DNA of 64,000 nt, from assembly GCF_030549525.1 (NCBI RefSeq), contig NZ_CP130831.1, positions 62,001 to 126,000 on the forward strand, read 5' to 3'. The notes below the pieces were generated by a model, which was not told where the DNA came from, searched no databases, and saw nothing but the letters and a program-made list of their open reading frames with translations. The position numbers and the translations under genes are program-made. Every line of letters starts with the position of its first letter. Position 1 is the first letter of the stretch. Source of the stretch: Stenotrophomonas sp. 704A1 (GTDB lineage Bacteria; Pseudomonadota; Gammaproteobacteria; Xanthomonadales; Xanthomonadaceae). This document shows, piece after piece, positions 1-10,817 of this stretch.

Positions 1-1284
1 GGCCCACGTCGGCGCCGCGCCCGTGGCCTGGCGCGCACGCGCATCCAGTTCCTCCACCGCGCCACGCCACGAGCGCCCTGCCGTGGTGGCGGCAAAGAAC
101 ACCTCCGACGGCGTGTAGTGTGGATACAGGCGGCGATACGTGGCGATCACCGTGGAAGGCAGCAGGTCGACGAATTGCTGCTTCTCCAGCTGCGCCGGCA
201 GCGTGTCCCAGGTCAGGGCGAAGTTGGCCGGATCGTTGCCGAGGAAGGCGCGGGTCTCATCGTGGGTGTTGCCGATCACCATCGGGATGCCCGCCGACTG
301 CCGCGGCGCCTGTGGCCAGAACGGGTGGATCGGCAGTACCACCTCGTCCAGCACCGGCCCGAAGTAGAGCGATGTGTCCTCCACCCGCGACGGATCACGT
401 GCGCGGGTCGCGGCGAGCAGTTCGTGGGGCGACATGCGCAGCAGCGCCGCCAGGTCGGGTGCGCCCACCGCCTGCATGGCAATCGCCGCCCGTTGCGCCG
501 CGGCGCGCGGCCCGGCCGCCGTCACCTGCTGCCCGCTCATCGTCCACGCGCGCTGGAACAGGCCCTGCGCCGCCGGCATCGCCATCAGCGTGGCGATCTT
601 GGCGCCGCCGCCGGACTGCCCGAACACGGTGATGTTGCCGGCATCGCCACCGAACACCGCCGCGTGTTCCCTCACCCACTGCAGCGCCTGCACCAGATCG
701 AGCTGGCCGACGTTGCCCGATGCGGCATAGCGCGGGTCGCCCAGCGCACCCAGGTACAGGTAGCCGAAGGCATTCAGACGATGGTTGAGCGTCACCACCA
801 CCACATCGCCGCGCCGGCACAGCGCGCTGCCGTCGTACAGCGGATCGCTGCCGGAACCATTGTTGAAGCCGCCGCCATGGAGGTAGACCAGCACCGGGCG
901 GCGACCGCCATCGCCCAGCGCCGGCGTCCACACATTGAGGAACAGGCAGTCTTCGCTGCCGGGACCCTCGGCGCCGCCCTGGGGAGCCGCCGCGCCGTAC
1001 TCCAGCGCGTCGGCGATGCCACGCCAGGGCGCCTCGCGACGGGGCGGCTGGAAGCGGTAGGCGCCGGTATCGGCGCCATAGCGCAGTCCGCGGAAGACAT
1101 GCACGCCCTGCTCACGCTGGCCGCGCACGCGTCCACCGCGCACGCGCACCCCCACCTGGCGGTCATCGCGCGGCCCGGGCGCCGCCGCCGCAGGCAACGA
1201 TGCCACGGTGGCGGTGGCCAGCCCCCAACGCGCGCTGTCGCACAGGAAGCGTCGCCGCGTCAGGTCGGACGGTGCATCGCTCAT
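1..1284 (-). CDS. Type B carboxylesterase, Tat-exported (C-terminus outside window)
   Basis: This is an alpha/beta-hydrolase of the COesterase (carboxylesterase type B) family, predicted to cleave ester bonds in the periplasm. The frame is open for 428 codons from ATG 1284 to the window edge, so the C-terminus, with the expected catalytic His, is missing. A twin-arginine signal (TRRRFL at about residues 10-14) precedes an Ala-rich cleavage region. The oxyanion motif HGGGF lies at 136-140 and the nucleophile motif FGQSGGG places Ser224. A GNTHDE segment near residue 340 is a candidate for the acidic triad residue. Its start overlaps the stop of the upstream hydrolase gene by the sequence ATGA, so the two are probably cotranscribed. 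Substrate is unknown; next to pectin/hemicellulose genes, deacylation of a plant glycan or feruloyl ester is plausible but inferred. Confidence 0.88.
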   Translation of the reverse strand, partial: MSDAPSDLTRRRFLCDSARWGLATATVASLPAAAAPGPRDDRQVGVRVRGGRVRGQREQGVHVFRGLRYGADTGAYRFQPPRREAPWRGIADALEYGAAAPQGGAEGPGSEDCLFLNVWTPALGDGGRRPVLVYLHGGGFNNGSGSDPLYDGSALCRRGDVVVVTLNHRLNAFGYLYLGALGDPRYAASGNVGQLDLVQALQWVREHAAVFGGDAGNITVFGQSGGGAKIATLMAMPAAQGLFQRAWTMSGQQVTAAGPRAAAQRAAIAMQAVGAPDLAALLRMSPHELLAATRARDPSRVEDTSLYFGPVLDEVVLPIHPFWPQAPRQSAGIPMVIGNTHDETRAFLGNDPANFALTWDTLPAQLEKQQFVDLLPSTVIATYRRLYPHYTPSEVFFAATTAGRSWRGAVEELDARARQATGAAPTWA

Positions 1285-2264
1285 CGCGTGCCCTCGTCGC
1301 TGCCCAGCCAGCGCTGCGCCAGCTGCGGCCACAGCGCCAGCGTCGAGGCGGGCGGCACGCGCATGCCGAATCCGTGCCCGCCGTGCGCGAACACATGCAG
1401 TTCGTGCTCGACACCGGCGGCCGCCAGCGCCTGTGCCATTGCTTCACTGTTGTGCACGCTGACCACGTGATCGTCGCTGGCGTGGATCAGCAGCGTCGGC
1501 GGCATGTCCGCACGGACCTGCGTCTGCATCGAGTACTGCGCTGCCAGCGGCGCATCCGGTTCACTGCCGAGCAGGCGCCCGCGCGACCCGCTGTGGGCAT
1601 GCGCGCCCATGTCGATCACCGGATACACCAGCACCGCCCGTGCTGGCCGCGCGCTCAGCTGATCGATGGCATCGCGTGCCGGGTATGCCGCCAGATCAAA
1701 CCCGCTGGCCAGCCGCGCGGCCACGTGGCCGCCTGCGGAGAAGCCCATGACCGACACGCTGTCGGCATCGAGTCCACGTCGCGCGGCCTGCTCGCGCACC
1801 ACGCGCAGGGCGCGCTGTGCATCGGCCAGTGCGGCCTGGCGGTCGCGCCCCGGTTGCGGCAGCCGGTAACGCAGCACGAACAGCGTGTAGCCGGCACGCT
1901 CGACCCACTCCGGCACCAGCGCGCTGTCTTCCTTGTCGATCACCACGCGCTGGTAGCCACCGCCAGGAATCACCAGCAGCGCGCGGCCATTGGAACGGGC
2001 GGGCGCATGCACCAGCAGGTAGGGCGCATCGATGCGGTCAACGAAGCGATCCGGGTGAGCCGGGTCCTGGCTGCGCTCGACCACGCGCGGCGGACGCGCG
2101 GCGGCAGCCTCGCCGGGCACCTGGCCCGCCGGCCACAGCGGCAGCTGCTCACCGTCCAGCTCCCGCCCCAGCCGCTCACCGGCGCGCAGCGGCGTATCGG
2201 CGGCCACGACGGGGGCGGCCTGCAGCAGGCAGGCCAGCAACAGCACAACGGCGGAAAGGCGCAT
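1281..2264 (-). CDS. Secreted acetyl-esterase-like alpha/beta hydrolase
   Basis: A 327-residue exported esterase of the acetylxylan esterase/lipase-like alpha/beta-hydrolase group. The ATG at 2264 was chosen because it begins a clear signal peptide (MRLSAVVLLLACLLQA); an upstream in-frame extension has no signal and reads into the promoter region. Visible motifs are an oxyanion loop IPGGGYQ at 99-105, the nucleophile elbow GFSAGGH with Ser176, an acid at HASDDH (Asp264/265) and the catalytic His in HGGHGFG (His297). The stop overlaps the start of the following carboxylesterase gene. It is divergent from the hydratase-TRAP operon and shares with it a 156-bp intergenic region carrying the LacI-type operator candidate. 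Likely role: removing acetyl groups from hemicellulose or pectin fragments (inference from context). Confidence 0.85.
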   Translation of the reverse strand: MRLSAVVLLLACLLQAAPVVAADTPLRAGERLGRELDGEQLPLWPAGQVPGEAAAARPPRVVERSQDPAHPDRFVDRIDAPYLLVHAPARSNGRALLVIPGGGYQRVVIDKEDSALVPEWVERAGYTLFVLRYRLPQPGRDRQAALADAQRALRVVREQAARRGLDADSVSVMGFSAGGHVAARLASGFDLAAYPARDAIDQLSARPARAVLVYPVIDMGAHAHSGSRGRLLGSEPDAPLAAQYSMQTQVRADMPPTLLIHASDDHVVSVHNSEAMAQALAAAGVEHELHVFAHGGHGFGMRVPPASTLALWPQLAQRWLGSDEGTR

Positions 2265-2336
2265 GGTGGGCAAGGCTCCGGCAAGGGGCAACAGGGTCGA
2301 CGATGTCACCGCCAAGCGTCCGTGATGCGCTGCGGC

Positions 2337-2366
2337 TTGCACGATGACACCGGTTTACCATATACA
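2337..2366 (+). promoter_or_regulatory. Putative sigma70 promoter with LacI-type operator in its spacer
   Basis: A -35-like TTGCAC (2337-2342) and a -10-like TATACA (2361-2366) are separated by 18 bp. The spacer contains TGACACCGGTTTACCA (2345-2360), an imperfect palindrome almost identical to the site ahead of kduI (8956-8970). An operator in the promoter spacer fits steric repression by a LacI-family protein. It lies in the divergent region between the esterase genes and the hydratase/TRAP operon. Confidence 0.55.
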
Positions 2367-2420
2367 CCTCCTGCAGACGCTGTCGATGGGCAGTGCAACA
2401 ACGCCAGAGGGAGACCGTTC

Positions 2421-3248
2421 TTGAGCAACGAACACGGCCTACATGGGCATACGCCGCCGCCGGACGATGCGGCCGCGATCGCCCACGCCTTCACTACCGC
2501 CCGCCGTGCCGGACAGGCCCTGCCCGGCTTCCCGGGCCAGGTGCCGCAGGACCTGGTGGCCGCCTACCGGGTGCAGGACCTGGCCATCGCCGGCTGGGAC
2601 GACCAGGTGGTCGGCTGGAAGGTGGGCTACATCGCCGCCGAACGCCGCGATGCCTCCGGCGATGAGCGCCTGCTGGGCCCGGTGTTCTCCGGTCAGCTGA
2701 AAATTGCTACCGGTGGAACAGTGGACATTCCGGTGTTCGTCGGCGGCTTCGCAGCGGTCGAGGCGGAGTACGTGCTGGAGCTGCTGGACGACGCGCCGGC
2801 CGCGCAGCTGCACTGGACCCCCGAGCAGGCCGAGGCCCTGCCGGCGCGCCTGTACATCGGCGTGGAAGTGGCCAGCAGCCCGTTGGCGACCATCAACGAG
2901 CTCGGCCCGCGCGTGGTGGTGTCCGATTTCGGCAACAACAACGGCCTGGTGCTGGGGCCGGAGATCGCCGACTGGACCGCGCGCGATGAAACCGCGCTGC
3001 GCGCCGAGACCCTGATCGAAGGCGAAGTGGTCGGTAGCGGCGGCGCCACCCGCCTGCCCGGTGGCCTGCGCGCGGCCTACGCCTTCGCGCTGTCCCGTTC
3101 GGCGCTGCGCGGCCGTCCGCTGCGGCGCGGTGACCTGATCGCCACCGGCAACGCTACCGGCATCCACGACATCCAGGCAGGACAAACGGCGCTGGTGCGC
3201 TTCGCCGGCGTCGGCGAGATTGCCTGCAGGGCGGTGCCGGCGGGCTGA
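2421..3248 (+). CDS. Fumarylacetoacetase-fold hydratase (2-keto-4-pentenoate hydratase-like)
   Basis: A 275-residue protein related to 2-keto-4-pentenoate hydratase/decarboxylase enzymes, which act on 2-keto acids with a divalent metal. Start: TTG at 2421, preceded by AGAGGGAGA (2406-2414); no suitable ATG fits. Family-like features are VGWKVG near residue 55, a V-E-A-E-Y acidic metal-binding stretch near 115, GVEVASSP near 150, a DFGNNNG segment near 173 and a C-terminal GDLIATGNATGI turn. It is the first gene of the TRAP transporter operon and ends 39 bp before dctP. In this sugar-acid context it may act on a 2-keto-3-deoxy acid formed from an imported uronate or aldonate. That role is inference; the exact substrate cannot be read from the sequence. 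Confidence 0.78.
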   Translation: MSNEHGLHGHTPPPDDAAAIAHAFTTARRAGQALPGFPGQVPQDLVAAYRVQDLAIAGWDDQVVGWKVGYIAAERRDASGDERLLGPVFSGQLKIATGGTVDIPVFVGGFAAVEAEYVLELLDDAPAAQLHWTPEQAEALPARLYIGVEVASSPLATINELGPRVVVSDFGNNNGLVLGPEIADWTARDETALRAETLIEGEVVGSGGATRLPGGLRAAYAFALSRSALRGRPLRRGDLIATGNATGIHDIQAGQTALVRFAGVGEIACRAVPAG

Positions 3249-3287
3249 CCGCCGCCGGTACCGGTGAACACGCGCGGGAGGGCGCAG

Positions 3288-4289
3288 ATGATCACACGAC
3301 GACACTTCCTGGCCACCGGCGCTGCGGCGCTGGCCACCCCGATGCTCGCGGCCTGTGGCCGCGGGCCTGCCGACGCCGTCGATGGCGGCCAGCTGCTGAC
3401 CGCCACCGACGTACATGTGGCCGACTACCCCACCGTGACCGCGGTGAAGTGGATCGGCGAAACGCTGCAGCGCGAAACCCACGGCCGCCTGCGCCTGCGC
3501 CAGTACCATTCGGGCCAGCTCGGCCGCGAATCGGAAGCGATCGACATGGCGCGTTTCGGTGCCATCGACATCACCCGTGTGTATGCCGGCGCACTGAACA
3601 ACGCGTTCCCGCTGACCCAGGCGCTGTGCCTGCCGTACGTGTTCGAATCGGTGGCGCACCAGCGCGCCGCACTGGACGGGGGCATCGCCGAGTCTGTACT
3701 GCGCGGCTTCGAACGCCGCGATCTGGTTGGCCTGGCCATCTACGATTCCGGCGCGCGCTGCTTCTACAACACCCAGCATCCGATTGTTTCGCCGAAGGAC
3801 CTGCACGGCCTGAAACTGCGCGTGGCCTCGTCGGACATCTTCATCCAGCTGATGCGCCTGCTGGGCGCCAATCCGACGCCGATGTCGCTGGGTGACACGT
3901 TCTCCGGCATGGAGACGCACATGATCGATGGCGCCGAGAACAACATGCGCAGCTTCCACTCCAGCCGCCACTTCGAAGCCGCCCACTACTGGTCGCAGAG
4001 CGATCATTCCTATGCGCCGGACGTGCTGCTGATGTCGCGCGCCAGCTTCGAGCGCCTGCAGCCGCGCGACCGGCATCTGCTGCTGGAGACCGCGCGCGCG
4101 TCGGTGACGGTGATGCGCCAGCAGTGGGATGCCTCGGAAAGCGCTGCGCGCAGTGCGGTGCTCGAGTTCGGGGTGAAAGCCAACGAGGTGGACATGCCCG
4201 CCTTCCGCGCCGCCGCCCAGCCGCTGCTGAAGCAGTACCTGCAGCAGCCGGACATCGCCGCGCTGGTCGACCGCATCCGCGCCGCCTGA
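3288..4289 (+). CDS. dctP: TRAP transporter substrate-binding lipoprotein (DctP family)
   Basis: The extracytoplasmic solute receptor of a tripartite ATP-independent periplasmic transporter, 333 residues. Start ATG 3288 has GGGAGG at 3276-3281. The N-terminus combines a Tat-like RRHF motif with a lipobox ending LAAC (Cys23), so the receptor should be anchored to a membrane. The body shows family features: the QYHSGQLG segment, SEAIDMARFGAIDIT, and PKDLHGLKLRVASSDIF, where the conserved Arg that binds the substrate carboxylate is expected. It is followed after 10 bp by the small and then the large membrane subunits. TRAP systems carry organic and sugar acids; beside kduI/kduD a uronate or unsaturated oligogalacturonide product is the likely cargo (inference). 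Confidence 0.9.
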   Translation: MITRRHFLATGAAALATPMLAACGRGPADAVDGGQLLTATDVHVADYPTVTAVKWIGETLQRETHGRLRLRQYHSGQLGRESEAIDMARFGAIDITRVYAGALNNAFPLTQALCLPYVFESVAHQRAALDGGIAESVLRGFERRDLVGLAIYDSGARCFYNTQHPIVSPKDLHGLKLRVASSDIFIQLMRLLGANPTPMSLGDTFSGMETHMIDGAENNMRSFHSSRHFEAAHYWSQSDHSYAPDVLLMSRASFERLQPRDRHLLLETARASVTVMRQQWDASESAARSAVLEFGVKANEVDMPAFRAAAQPLLKQYLQQPDIAALVDRIRAA

Positions 4290-4299
4290 GGACACCGCC

Positions 4300-4830
4300 A
4301 TGACCGAAACGACGACGCCCGAAACCGGGCCCGGCCAGCGCCTGCTGGACCACATCGCCGACATCGCCATCTACTGCGCCGCTGCCGCCCTGCTGGGGCT
4401 GGTGGTGGTACAGGGCTGGCAGGTATTCGCCCGCTACGTGATCAACGACTCGCCCAGCTGGACCGAGCCGGTCACGCTGCTGCTGCTGGCCACGGCGATG
4501 AGCCTGGGCGCAGCCTGCGGCGTGCACACCCACCGCCACTTCGGCTTCTACCTGCTGCACGCCTACCTGGGCGCCGGCCTGCGCCGTGCCGTGGATGTGC
4601 TGATCCAGCTGGTGGTCGCGGTGCTGGGCGGCTTCATTGCGTTCTGGTCGGCAGAGCTGCTGCTGGATGGCCTGGACATCAGGACCGCCGGCGCCCCCCT
4701 GCCGCAGAGCATCAACTACCTGCCGCTGGCGGTGGGTGGAGCGCTGATGCTGCTGTTCGCGCTGAACCGCGCGTGGAAAGCGCTGCAGGCCAGCGCCCCC
4801 GGTACCGATGACGCTGAAGGAGATCGTTGA
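4300..4830 (+). CDS. dctQ: TRAP transporter small membrane subunit (DctQ family)
   Basis: A 176-residue, four-helix inner membrane protein that forms the small subunit of the TRAP permease. Hydrophobic segments lie at about residues 18-40, 52-70, 94-115 and 138-158. The FARYVINDSPSWTEP stretch after helix 1 is characteristic of DctQ proteins, as is the WTEP loop before the second helix. It sits 10 bp after the binding-protein gene and 3 bp before the large subunit gene, so the three are translated from one message. Small subunits are poorly conserved in sequence; the assignment rests on position, topology and the loop motif. Confidence 0.88.
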   Translation: MTETTTPETGPGQRLLDHIADIAIYCAAAALLGLVVVQGWQVFARYVINDSPSWTEPVTLLLLATAMSLGAACGVHTHRHFGFYLLHAYLGAGLRRAVDVLIQLVVAVLGGFIAFWSAELLLDGLDIRTAGAPLPQSINYLPLAVGGALMLLFALNRAWKALQASAPGTDDAEGDR

Positions 4831-4833
4831 TCC

Positions 4834-6117
4834 ATGGGCATCACGCTTCTGTTCTCCGTGTTCGCCGTGCTGCTGCTGCTGGGCGTGCCGGTGGCCTATG
4901 CACTGGCCGCTGCCGCGCTGGCCACCCTGCTCTACCTGGACATTCCCAGCATCGTGCTGGTGCAGCAGATCTCCGCCGGCACCGGCTCGGCGTCGTTGAT
5001 CGCCATTCCGCTGTTCATCTTTGCCGGCGAGATCATGATGCGCGGCGGCATCTCCGAGCGCCTGATCGCACTGGCCTCGTCGCTGGTCGGCCGCCTGCGC
5101 GGTGGCCTGGGCCAGGTGTCGATCCTGTCGTCGCTGTTCTTCGGCGGCGTCTCCGGTTCGGCCATCGCCGATGTCTCGGCGGTGGGCGGTACGATGATCC
5201 CGCAGATGGTCAAGCGCGGCTATGACCGTGACTTCGCGGTCAACGTCAGCATCACCGCCGCGCTGGTCGCGCTGCTGGTGCCGCCGTCGCACAACCTGAT
5301 CCTGTTCTCGGCCGCGGCCGGTGGTGGCCTGTCCATTGCCGATCTGTTCGCCGCGGGCATCGCGCCGGCACTGCTGATGACCGTGGTGCTGATGCTGACC
5401 GGCTACGCGGTGGCCCGCCGCCGCGGGTATGGCGTGGAAGTGTTCCCCGGCTGGCGCGCGGTGCTGCTGCGGGTGGTTTCTGCCCTGCCCGGCCTGGGCC
5501 TGGTGGCGCTGATCTTCGTCGGTATCCGTGCCGGCATCTTCACCGCGGTCGAAAGTGCGGCCATCGCCGTGGTGTATGCGCTGCTGGTGACCACCGTGCT
5601 GTACCGGCAGCTGCGCTGGCGCGAGTTCTTCGACACGGTGATCCATGCCGCGCGCAGCACCGGCGTCATCCTGTTCGTCATCGCCACCGCCGCGGTCTTC
5701 GGCTGGCTGCTGGCCTACCTGCAGGTGCCGGCGGCGGCAGTGGCGTTCCTGCAGTCGTTCGCACACAGCCAGTTCATGGTGCTGCTGATGATCGTGGTGA
5801 TGCTGCTGCTGCTGGGCACGTTCATGGACCTGGCGCCGATGATCCTGATCTGCACGCCGATCTTCCTGCCGGTGGCCCGCGCCTACGGCATCGATCCGAT
5901 CCACTTCGGCCTGGTGCTGGTGCTGACCGGCGGTCTCGGTCTGGTCACCCCGCCGGTGGGCTCGGTGCTGTTCATCGGCACTGCCATCGGCAAGATCAGC
6001 GTGGGGCAGAGCATGCGCACCATCTGGCCGTTCTGGTTCGCCGCACTGGGCGTGCTGCTGGTGGTCACCTTCTTCCCGTCGCTGTCGCTGTGGCTGCCCG
6101 CCGCGCTGCGCGCCTGA
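4834..6117 (+). CDS. dctM: TRAP transporter large membrane subunit (DctM family)
   Basis: A 427-residue polytopic permease, the sodium-driven transport subunit of the TRAP system. The whole length alternates hydrophobic helices (about twelve) with short loops. Family signatures visible are GVPVAYALA near the N-terminus, PLFIFAGEIM near 60, SSLFFGGVSGSAIADVSAVG near 100-120, PPSHNLIL near 150, and the repeated-half counterpart LVTPPVGSVLFIGTAI near 375. It completes the dctPQM set and is followed 17 bp later by the GH43 gene, so import and glycan cleavage appear to be coexpressed. Confidence 0.93.
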   Translation: MGITLLFSVFAVLLLLGVPVAYALAAAALATLLYLDIPSIVLVQQISAGTGSASLIAIPLFIFAGEIMMRGGISERLIALASSLVGRLRGGLGQVSILSSLFFGGVSGSAIADVSAVGGTMIPQMVKRGYDRDFAVNVSITAALVALLVPPSHNLILFSAAAGGGLSIADLFAAGIAPALLMTVVLMLTGYAVARRRGYGVEVFPGWRAVLLRVVSALPGLGLVALIFVGIRAGIFTAVESAAIAVVYALLVTTVLYRQLRWREFFDTVIHAARSTGVILFVIATAAVFGWLLAYLQVPAAAVAFLQSFAHSQFMVLLMIVVMLLLLGTFMDLAPMILICTPIFLPVARAYGIDPIHFGLVLVLTGGLGLVTPPVGSVLFIGTAIGKISVGQSMRTIWPFWFAALGVLLVVTFFPSLSLWLPAALRA

Positions 6118-6134
6118 CCGCTGGAGGCGATCCC

Positions 6135-7745
<1,611 letters not shown>

Positions 7746-7783
7746 GCGCGCGCTGGAATCCCCAGACTTATCGGGTTCACTAC

Positions 7784-8842
7784 ATGTCAGTGCGCAACAA
7801 GAACGATGCCGCCACGCCGGCATTGGCGAAGGGCAAGGCCGCCACGATCAACGACATCGCGCGACTGTCGGGTGTTTCCAAGAAAACGGTTTCAAGAATC
7901 ATCAACAACTCGCCGCTGGTGCGCAAGGACACGCGTGACAAGGTCGAGGCGCTGATGCGCGAGGTCGGCTACACGCCCGATCCGCTGGCCCGTGGCCTGG
8001 CCTTCCGCCGCTCCTTCCTGATCGGCATGGTCTACGACAACCCCACCGCGCAGTACATCGTGGACATGCAGTACGGCGCGCTGGACGCGCTGCGCGGCTC
8101 CAGCTTTGAACTGGTGGTGCACCCCTGCGACAGCCGCAGCCCCGGCTACATCGACGGCGTGCGCCGCTTCGTGCAGCAGCAGAAGCTGCACGGCGTGATC
8201 CTGGTGCCGCGTGCGTCGGAGGACCAGGCGCTGGCCGACATGCTGGACGAGATCGGCTGCCGCTTCACCCGCGTGGCCGCGCTGCCGCTGGATGACACCT
8301 CGCAGATGGTGGTCACCCACGACCGCGATGGCGCGGCTGAAGCGGCCGACTACCTGCTGTCGCTGGGCCATCGCGACATCGCCCTGGTCACCGGCCCCAG
8401 CGCGTACCGTTCGGCGCACGAGCGTACCGCCGGCTTCATCGATGCGCTGTCCCAGCGCGGCATCGAGCTGCCCAAGGACCGCATCATCGAGGCCGGCTAC
8501 ACCTTCGAGTCCGGTGTGGCGGCGGCGGAGAAGCTGCTGCTGGGCAAGCGCCGCCCGACGGCGATCTTCACCGGCAACGATGAAATGGCCGCCGGCATCT
8601 ACAAGGTCGCGCTGCGCGCGGGCATCAACATCCCGCGCCAGTTGTCGATCGTCGGCTACGACGACAGCCCGCTGGCCTCGCGGCTGTGGCCGTCGCTGAC
8701 TTCGGTGCGCCGGCATACCCGTGATACCGGCCGTACCGCCGCAGCGATGCTGATCCAGCCGGACGGCCAGGCGGCGCTGCAGATCGCCAGCGTGCGCCCG
8801 CACCTGATCGTGCGCGATTCCTGCCAACCGCCCGAGGACTGA
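7784..8842 (+). CDS. LacI-family transcriptional regulator of the uronate cluster
   Basis: A 352-residue repressor with an N-terminal helix-turn-helix (TINDIARLSGVSKKTVSRII, residues 21-40), a hinge region at RDKVEALMREVGYTPDPLAR, and a periplasmic-binding-protein-like effector domain ending with the family's TGNDEMAAGIY and SIVGYDDSPLASRLWPSLT segments. ATG 7784 was chosen because an Ala/Lys-rich short tail then leads straight into the helix-turn-helix; the Shine-Dalgarno is weak. Being 38 bp after the GH43 gene, it is likely translated from the same message. The two TGACACCGGTT(T)ACCA sites at 2345 and 8956 are the obvious candidate operators. The inducer is probably a uronate catabolite such as 2-keto-3-deoxygluconate, as for other uronate regulators (inference). 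Confidence 0.92.
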   Translation: MSVRNKNDAATPALAKGKAATINDIARLSGVSKKTVSRIINNSPLVRKDTRDKVEALMREVGYTPDPLARGLAFRRSFLIGMVYDNPTAQYIVDMQYGALDALRGSSFELVVHPCDSRSPGYIDGVRRFVQQQKLHGVILVPRASEDQALADMLDEIGCRFTRVAALPLDDTSQMVVTHDRDGAAEAADYLLSLGHRDIALVTGPSAYRSAHERTAGFIDALSQRGIELPKDRIIEAGYTFESGVAAAEKLLLGKRRPTAIFTGNDEMAAGIYKVALRAGINIPRQLSIVGYDDSPLASRLWPSLTSVRRHTRDTGRTAAAMLIQPDGQAALQIASVRPHLIVRDSCQPPED

Positions 8843-8851
8843 GCGCTGCGC

Positions 8852-8898
8852 GGCAGGTGCGGCAGGTCACGACCGTTGGGCGTGACGCGCCACCTGCC
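8852..8898 (+). terminator. Strong hairpin after the LacI gene
   Basis: Nested stems GGCAGGTG/CACCTGCC (8852-8859 with 8891-8898) and GTCACG/CGTGAC (8866-8871 with 8881-8886) form a long stem-loop 10 bp after the regulator stop. There is no T-run, so it may slow or end transcription by a Rho-dependent route, or protect the 3' end. Confidence 0.45.
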
Positions 8899-8954
8899 CC
8901 ATTCACCCATCCACCGCGCCCTGCCCGGTACACCCCGCTATCGTGCGGCGCAAA

Positions 8955-8983
8955 ATGACACCGGTTACCACCAACGCTAGAAT
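8955..8983 (+). promoter_or_regulatory. Putative kduI-kduD promoter with LacI-type operator
   Basis: ATGACA (8955-8960, five of six matches to TTGACA) and TAGAAT (8978-8983) are spaced by 17 bp, a good sigma70 arrangement. The imperfect palindrome TGACACCGGTTACCA (8956-8970) overlaps the -35 and the spacer and matches the site at 2345-2360 apart from one inserted T. Repression by the LacI-type protein encoded just upstream is the simplest reading. Confidence 0.6.
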
Positions 8984-8992
8984 CCGTCGTGA

Positions 8993-9889
<897 letters not shown>

Positions 9890-9969
9890 GCCCTGCCCGG
9901 CCGCCGCGCACCGCGCGCTGGCGGCCGGCGCCGCACCCCCGCTCGCCCCTACCAAGGAACGCATACGCA

Positions 9970-10725
9970 ATGGCTAATCCCTTCAGCCTGGAAGGCAAGG
10001 TCGCTCTGGTCACCGGTGGCAATACCGGCCTGGGCCAGGGCATCGCCGTGGCACTGGCCGCCGCCGGCGCCGATGTCGCCGTGGCCGGCATCGCCCCGCC
10101 CACCGACACCATCGAGAAGATCACCGCGCTGGGCCGCCGCTGCCTGGCCATCGAAGCCAACCTGATCAGCATCGAGCCGGTCGCGCGCGTGGTCCGCGAA
10201 ACCCTCGAAGGCCTGGGCGGGCTGGATATCCTGGTCAACAACGCCGGCCTGATCCGGCGCGCCGATGCGGTGGACTTCAGCGAGCAGGACTGGGACGACG
10301 TGATGAACGTCAACATCAAGTCCGCGTTCTTCATCTCGCAGGCCGCAGGCCGCCACTTCATCGAACAGGGCCGCGGCAAGATCATCAACATCGCCTCGAT
10401 GCTGTCCTTCCAGGGCGGCATCCGGGTGCCGTCGTACACCGCCAGCAAGAGCGGCATTGCCGGCATCACCCGCCTGCTGGCCAACGAATGGGCCGGCAAG
10501 GGCGTGAACATCAACGCGATCGCACCGGGCTACATGGCGACCGACAACACTGCCGCGCTGCGCGCCGACGAAGCGCGCAACCAGTCGATCCTGGACCGCA
10601 TCCCGGCCGGTCGCTGGGGCACGCCGGATGATCTGGCCGGTGCGGCGGTGTTCCTGGCGTCGTCCGCGTCGGACTACGTGAACGGCGCGGTGTTGCCGGT
10701 CGATGGTGGCTGGCTGGCGCGGTAA
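9970..10725 (+). CDS. kduD: 2-dehydro-3-deoxy-D-gluconate 5-dehydrogenase
   Basis: KduD reduces 2,5-diketo-3-deoxygluconate to 2-keto-3-deoxygluconate with a nicotinamide cofactor, the step after KduI. The protein has 251 residues (E. coli about 253). ATG 9970 has AAGGA at 9954-9958. Short-chain dehydrogenase features are the TGGNTGLGQG cofactor loop (15-24), NNAG (90-93), catalytic Ser143, Tyr156 and Lys160 in the SYTASK motif, and the C-terminal YVNGAVLPVDGGWL. No kdgK or kdgA gene for the next steps lies in this window; they must be elsewhere if the pathway is complete. Confidence 0.94.
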   Translation: MANPFSLEGKVALVTGGNTGLGQGIAVALAAAGADVAVAGIAPPTDTIEKITALGRRCLAIEANLISIEPVARVVRETLEGLGGLDILVNNAGLIRRADAVDFSEQDWDDVMNVNIKSAFFISQAAGRHFIEQGRGKIINIASMLSFQGGIRVPSYTASKSGIAGITRLLANEWAGKGVNINAIAPGYMATDNTAALRADEARNQSILDRIPAGRWGTPDDLAGAAVFLASSASDYVNGAVLPVDGGWLAR

Positions 10726-10750
10726 CCCGGCAAGGCAACGAACGGTGGGT

Positions 10751-10801
10751 GCGGACCCTGGTCCGCGCCGCTTTCGCAAAGCAGCCGAGCATGGCTCGGC
10801 T
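10751..10801 (-). repeat. SMAG/REP-like double hairpin
   Basis: Two short palindromes in tandem, GCGGACC/GGTCCGC (10751-10766) and AGCCGAGC/GCTCGGCT (10783-10801). The second reads GTAGAGCCGAGC on the minus strand from 10805, the GTAG-plus-hairpin pattern of Stenotrophomonas SMAG elements. It lies between kduD and the esterase-cupin gene and may shape mRNA stability there. Confidence 0.6.
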
Positions 10802-10817
10802 CTACAAGGGCCTGGCC

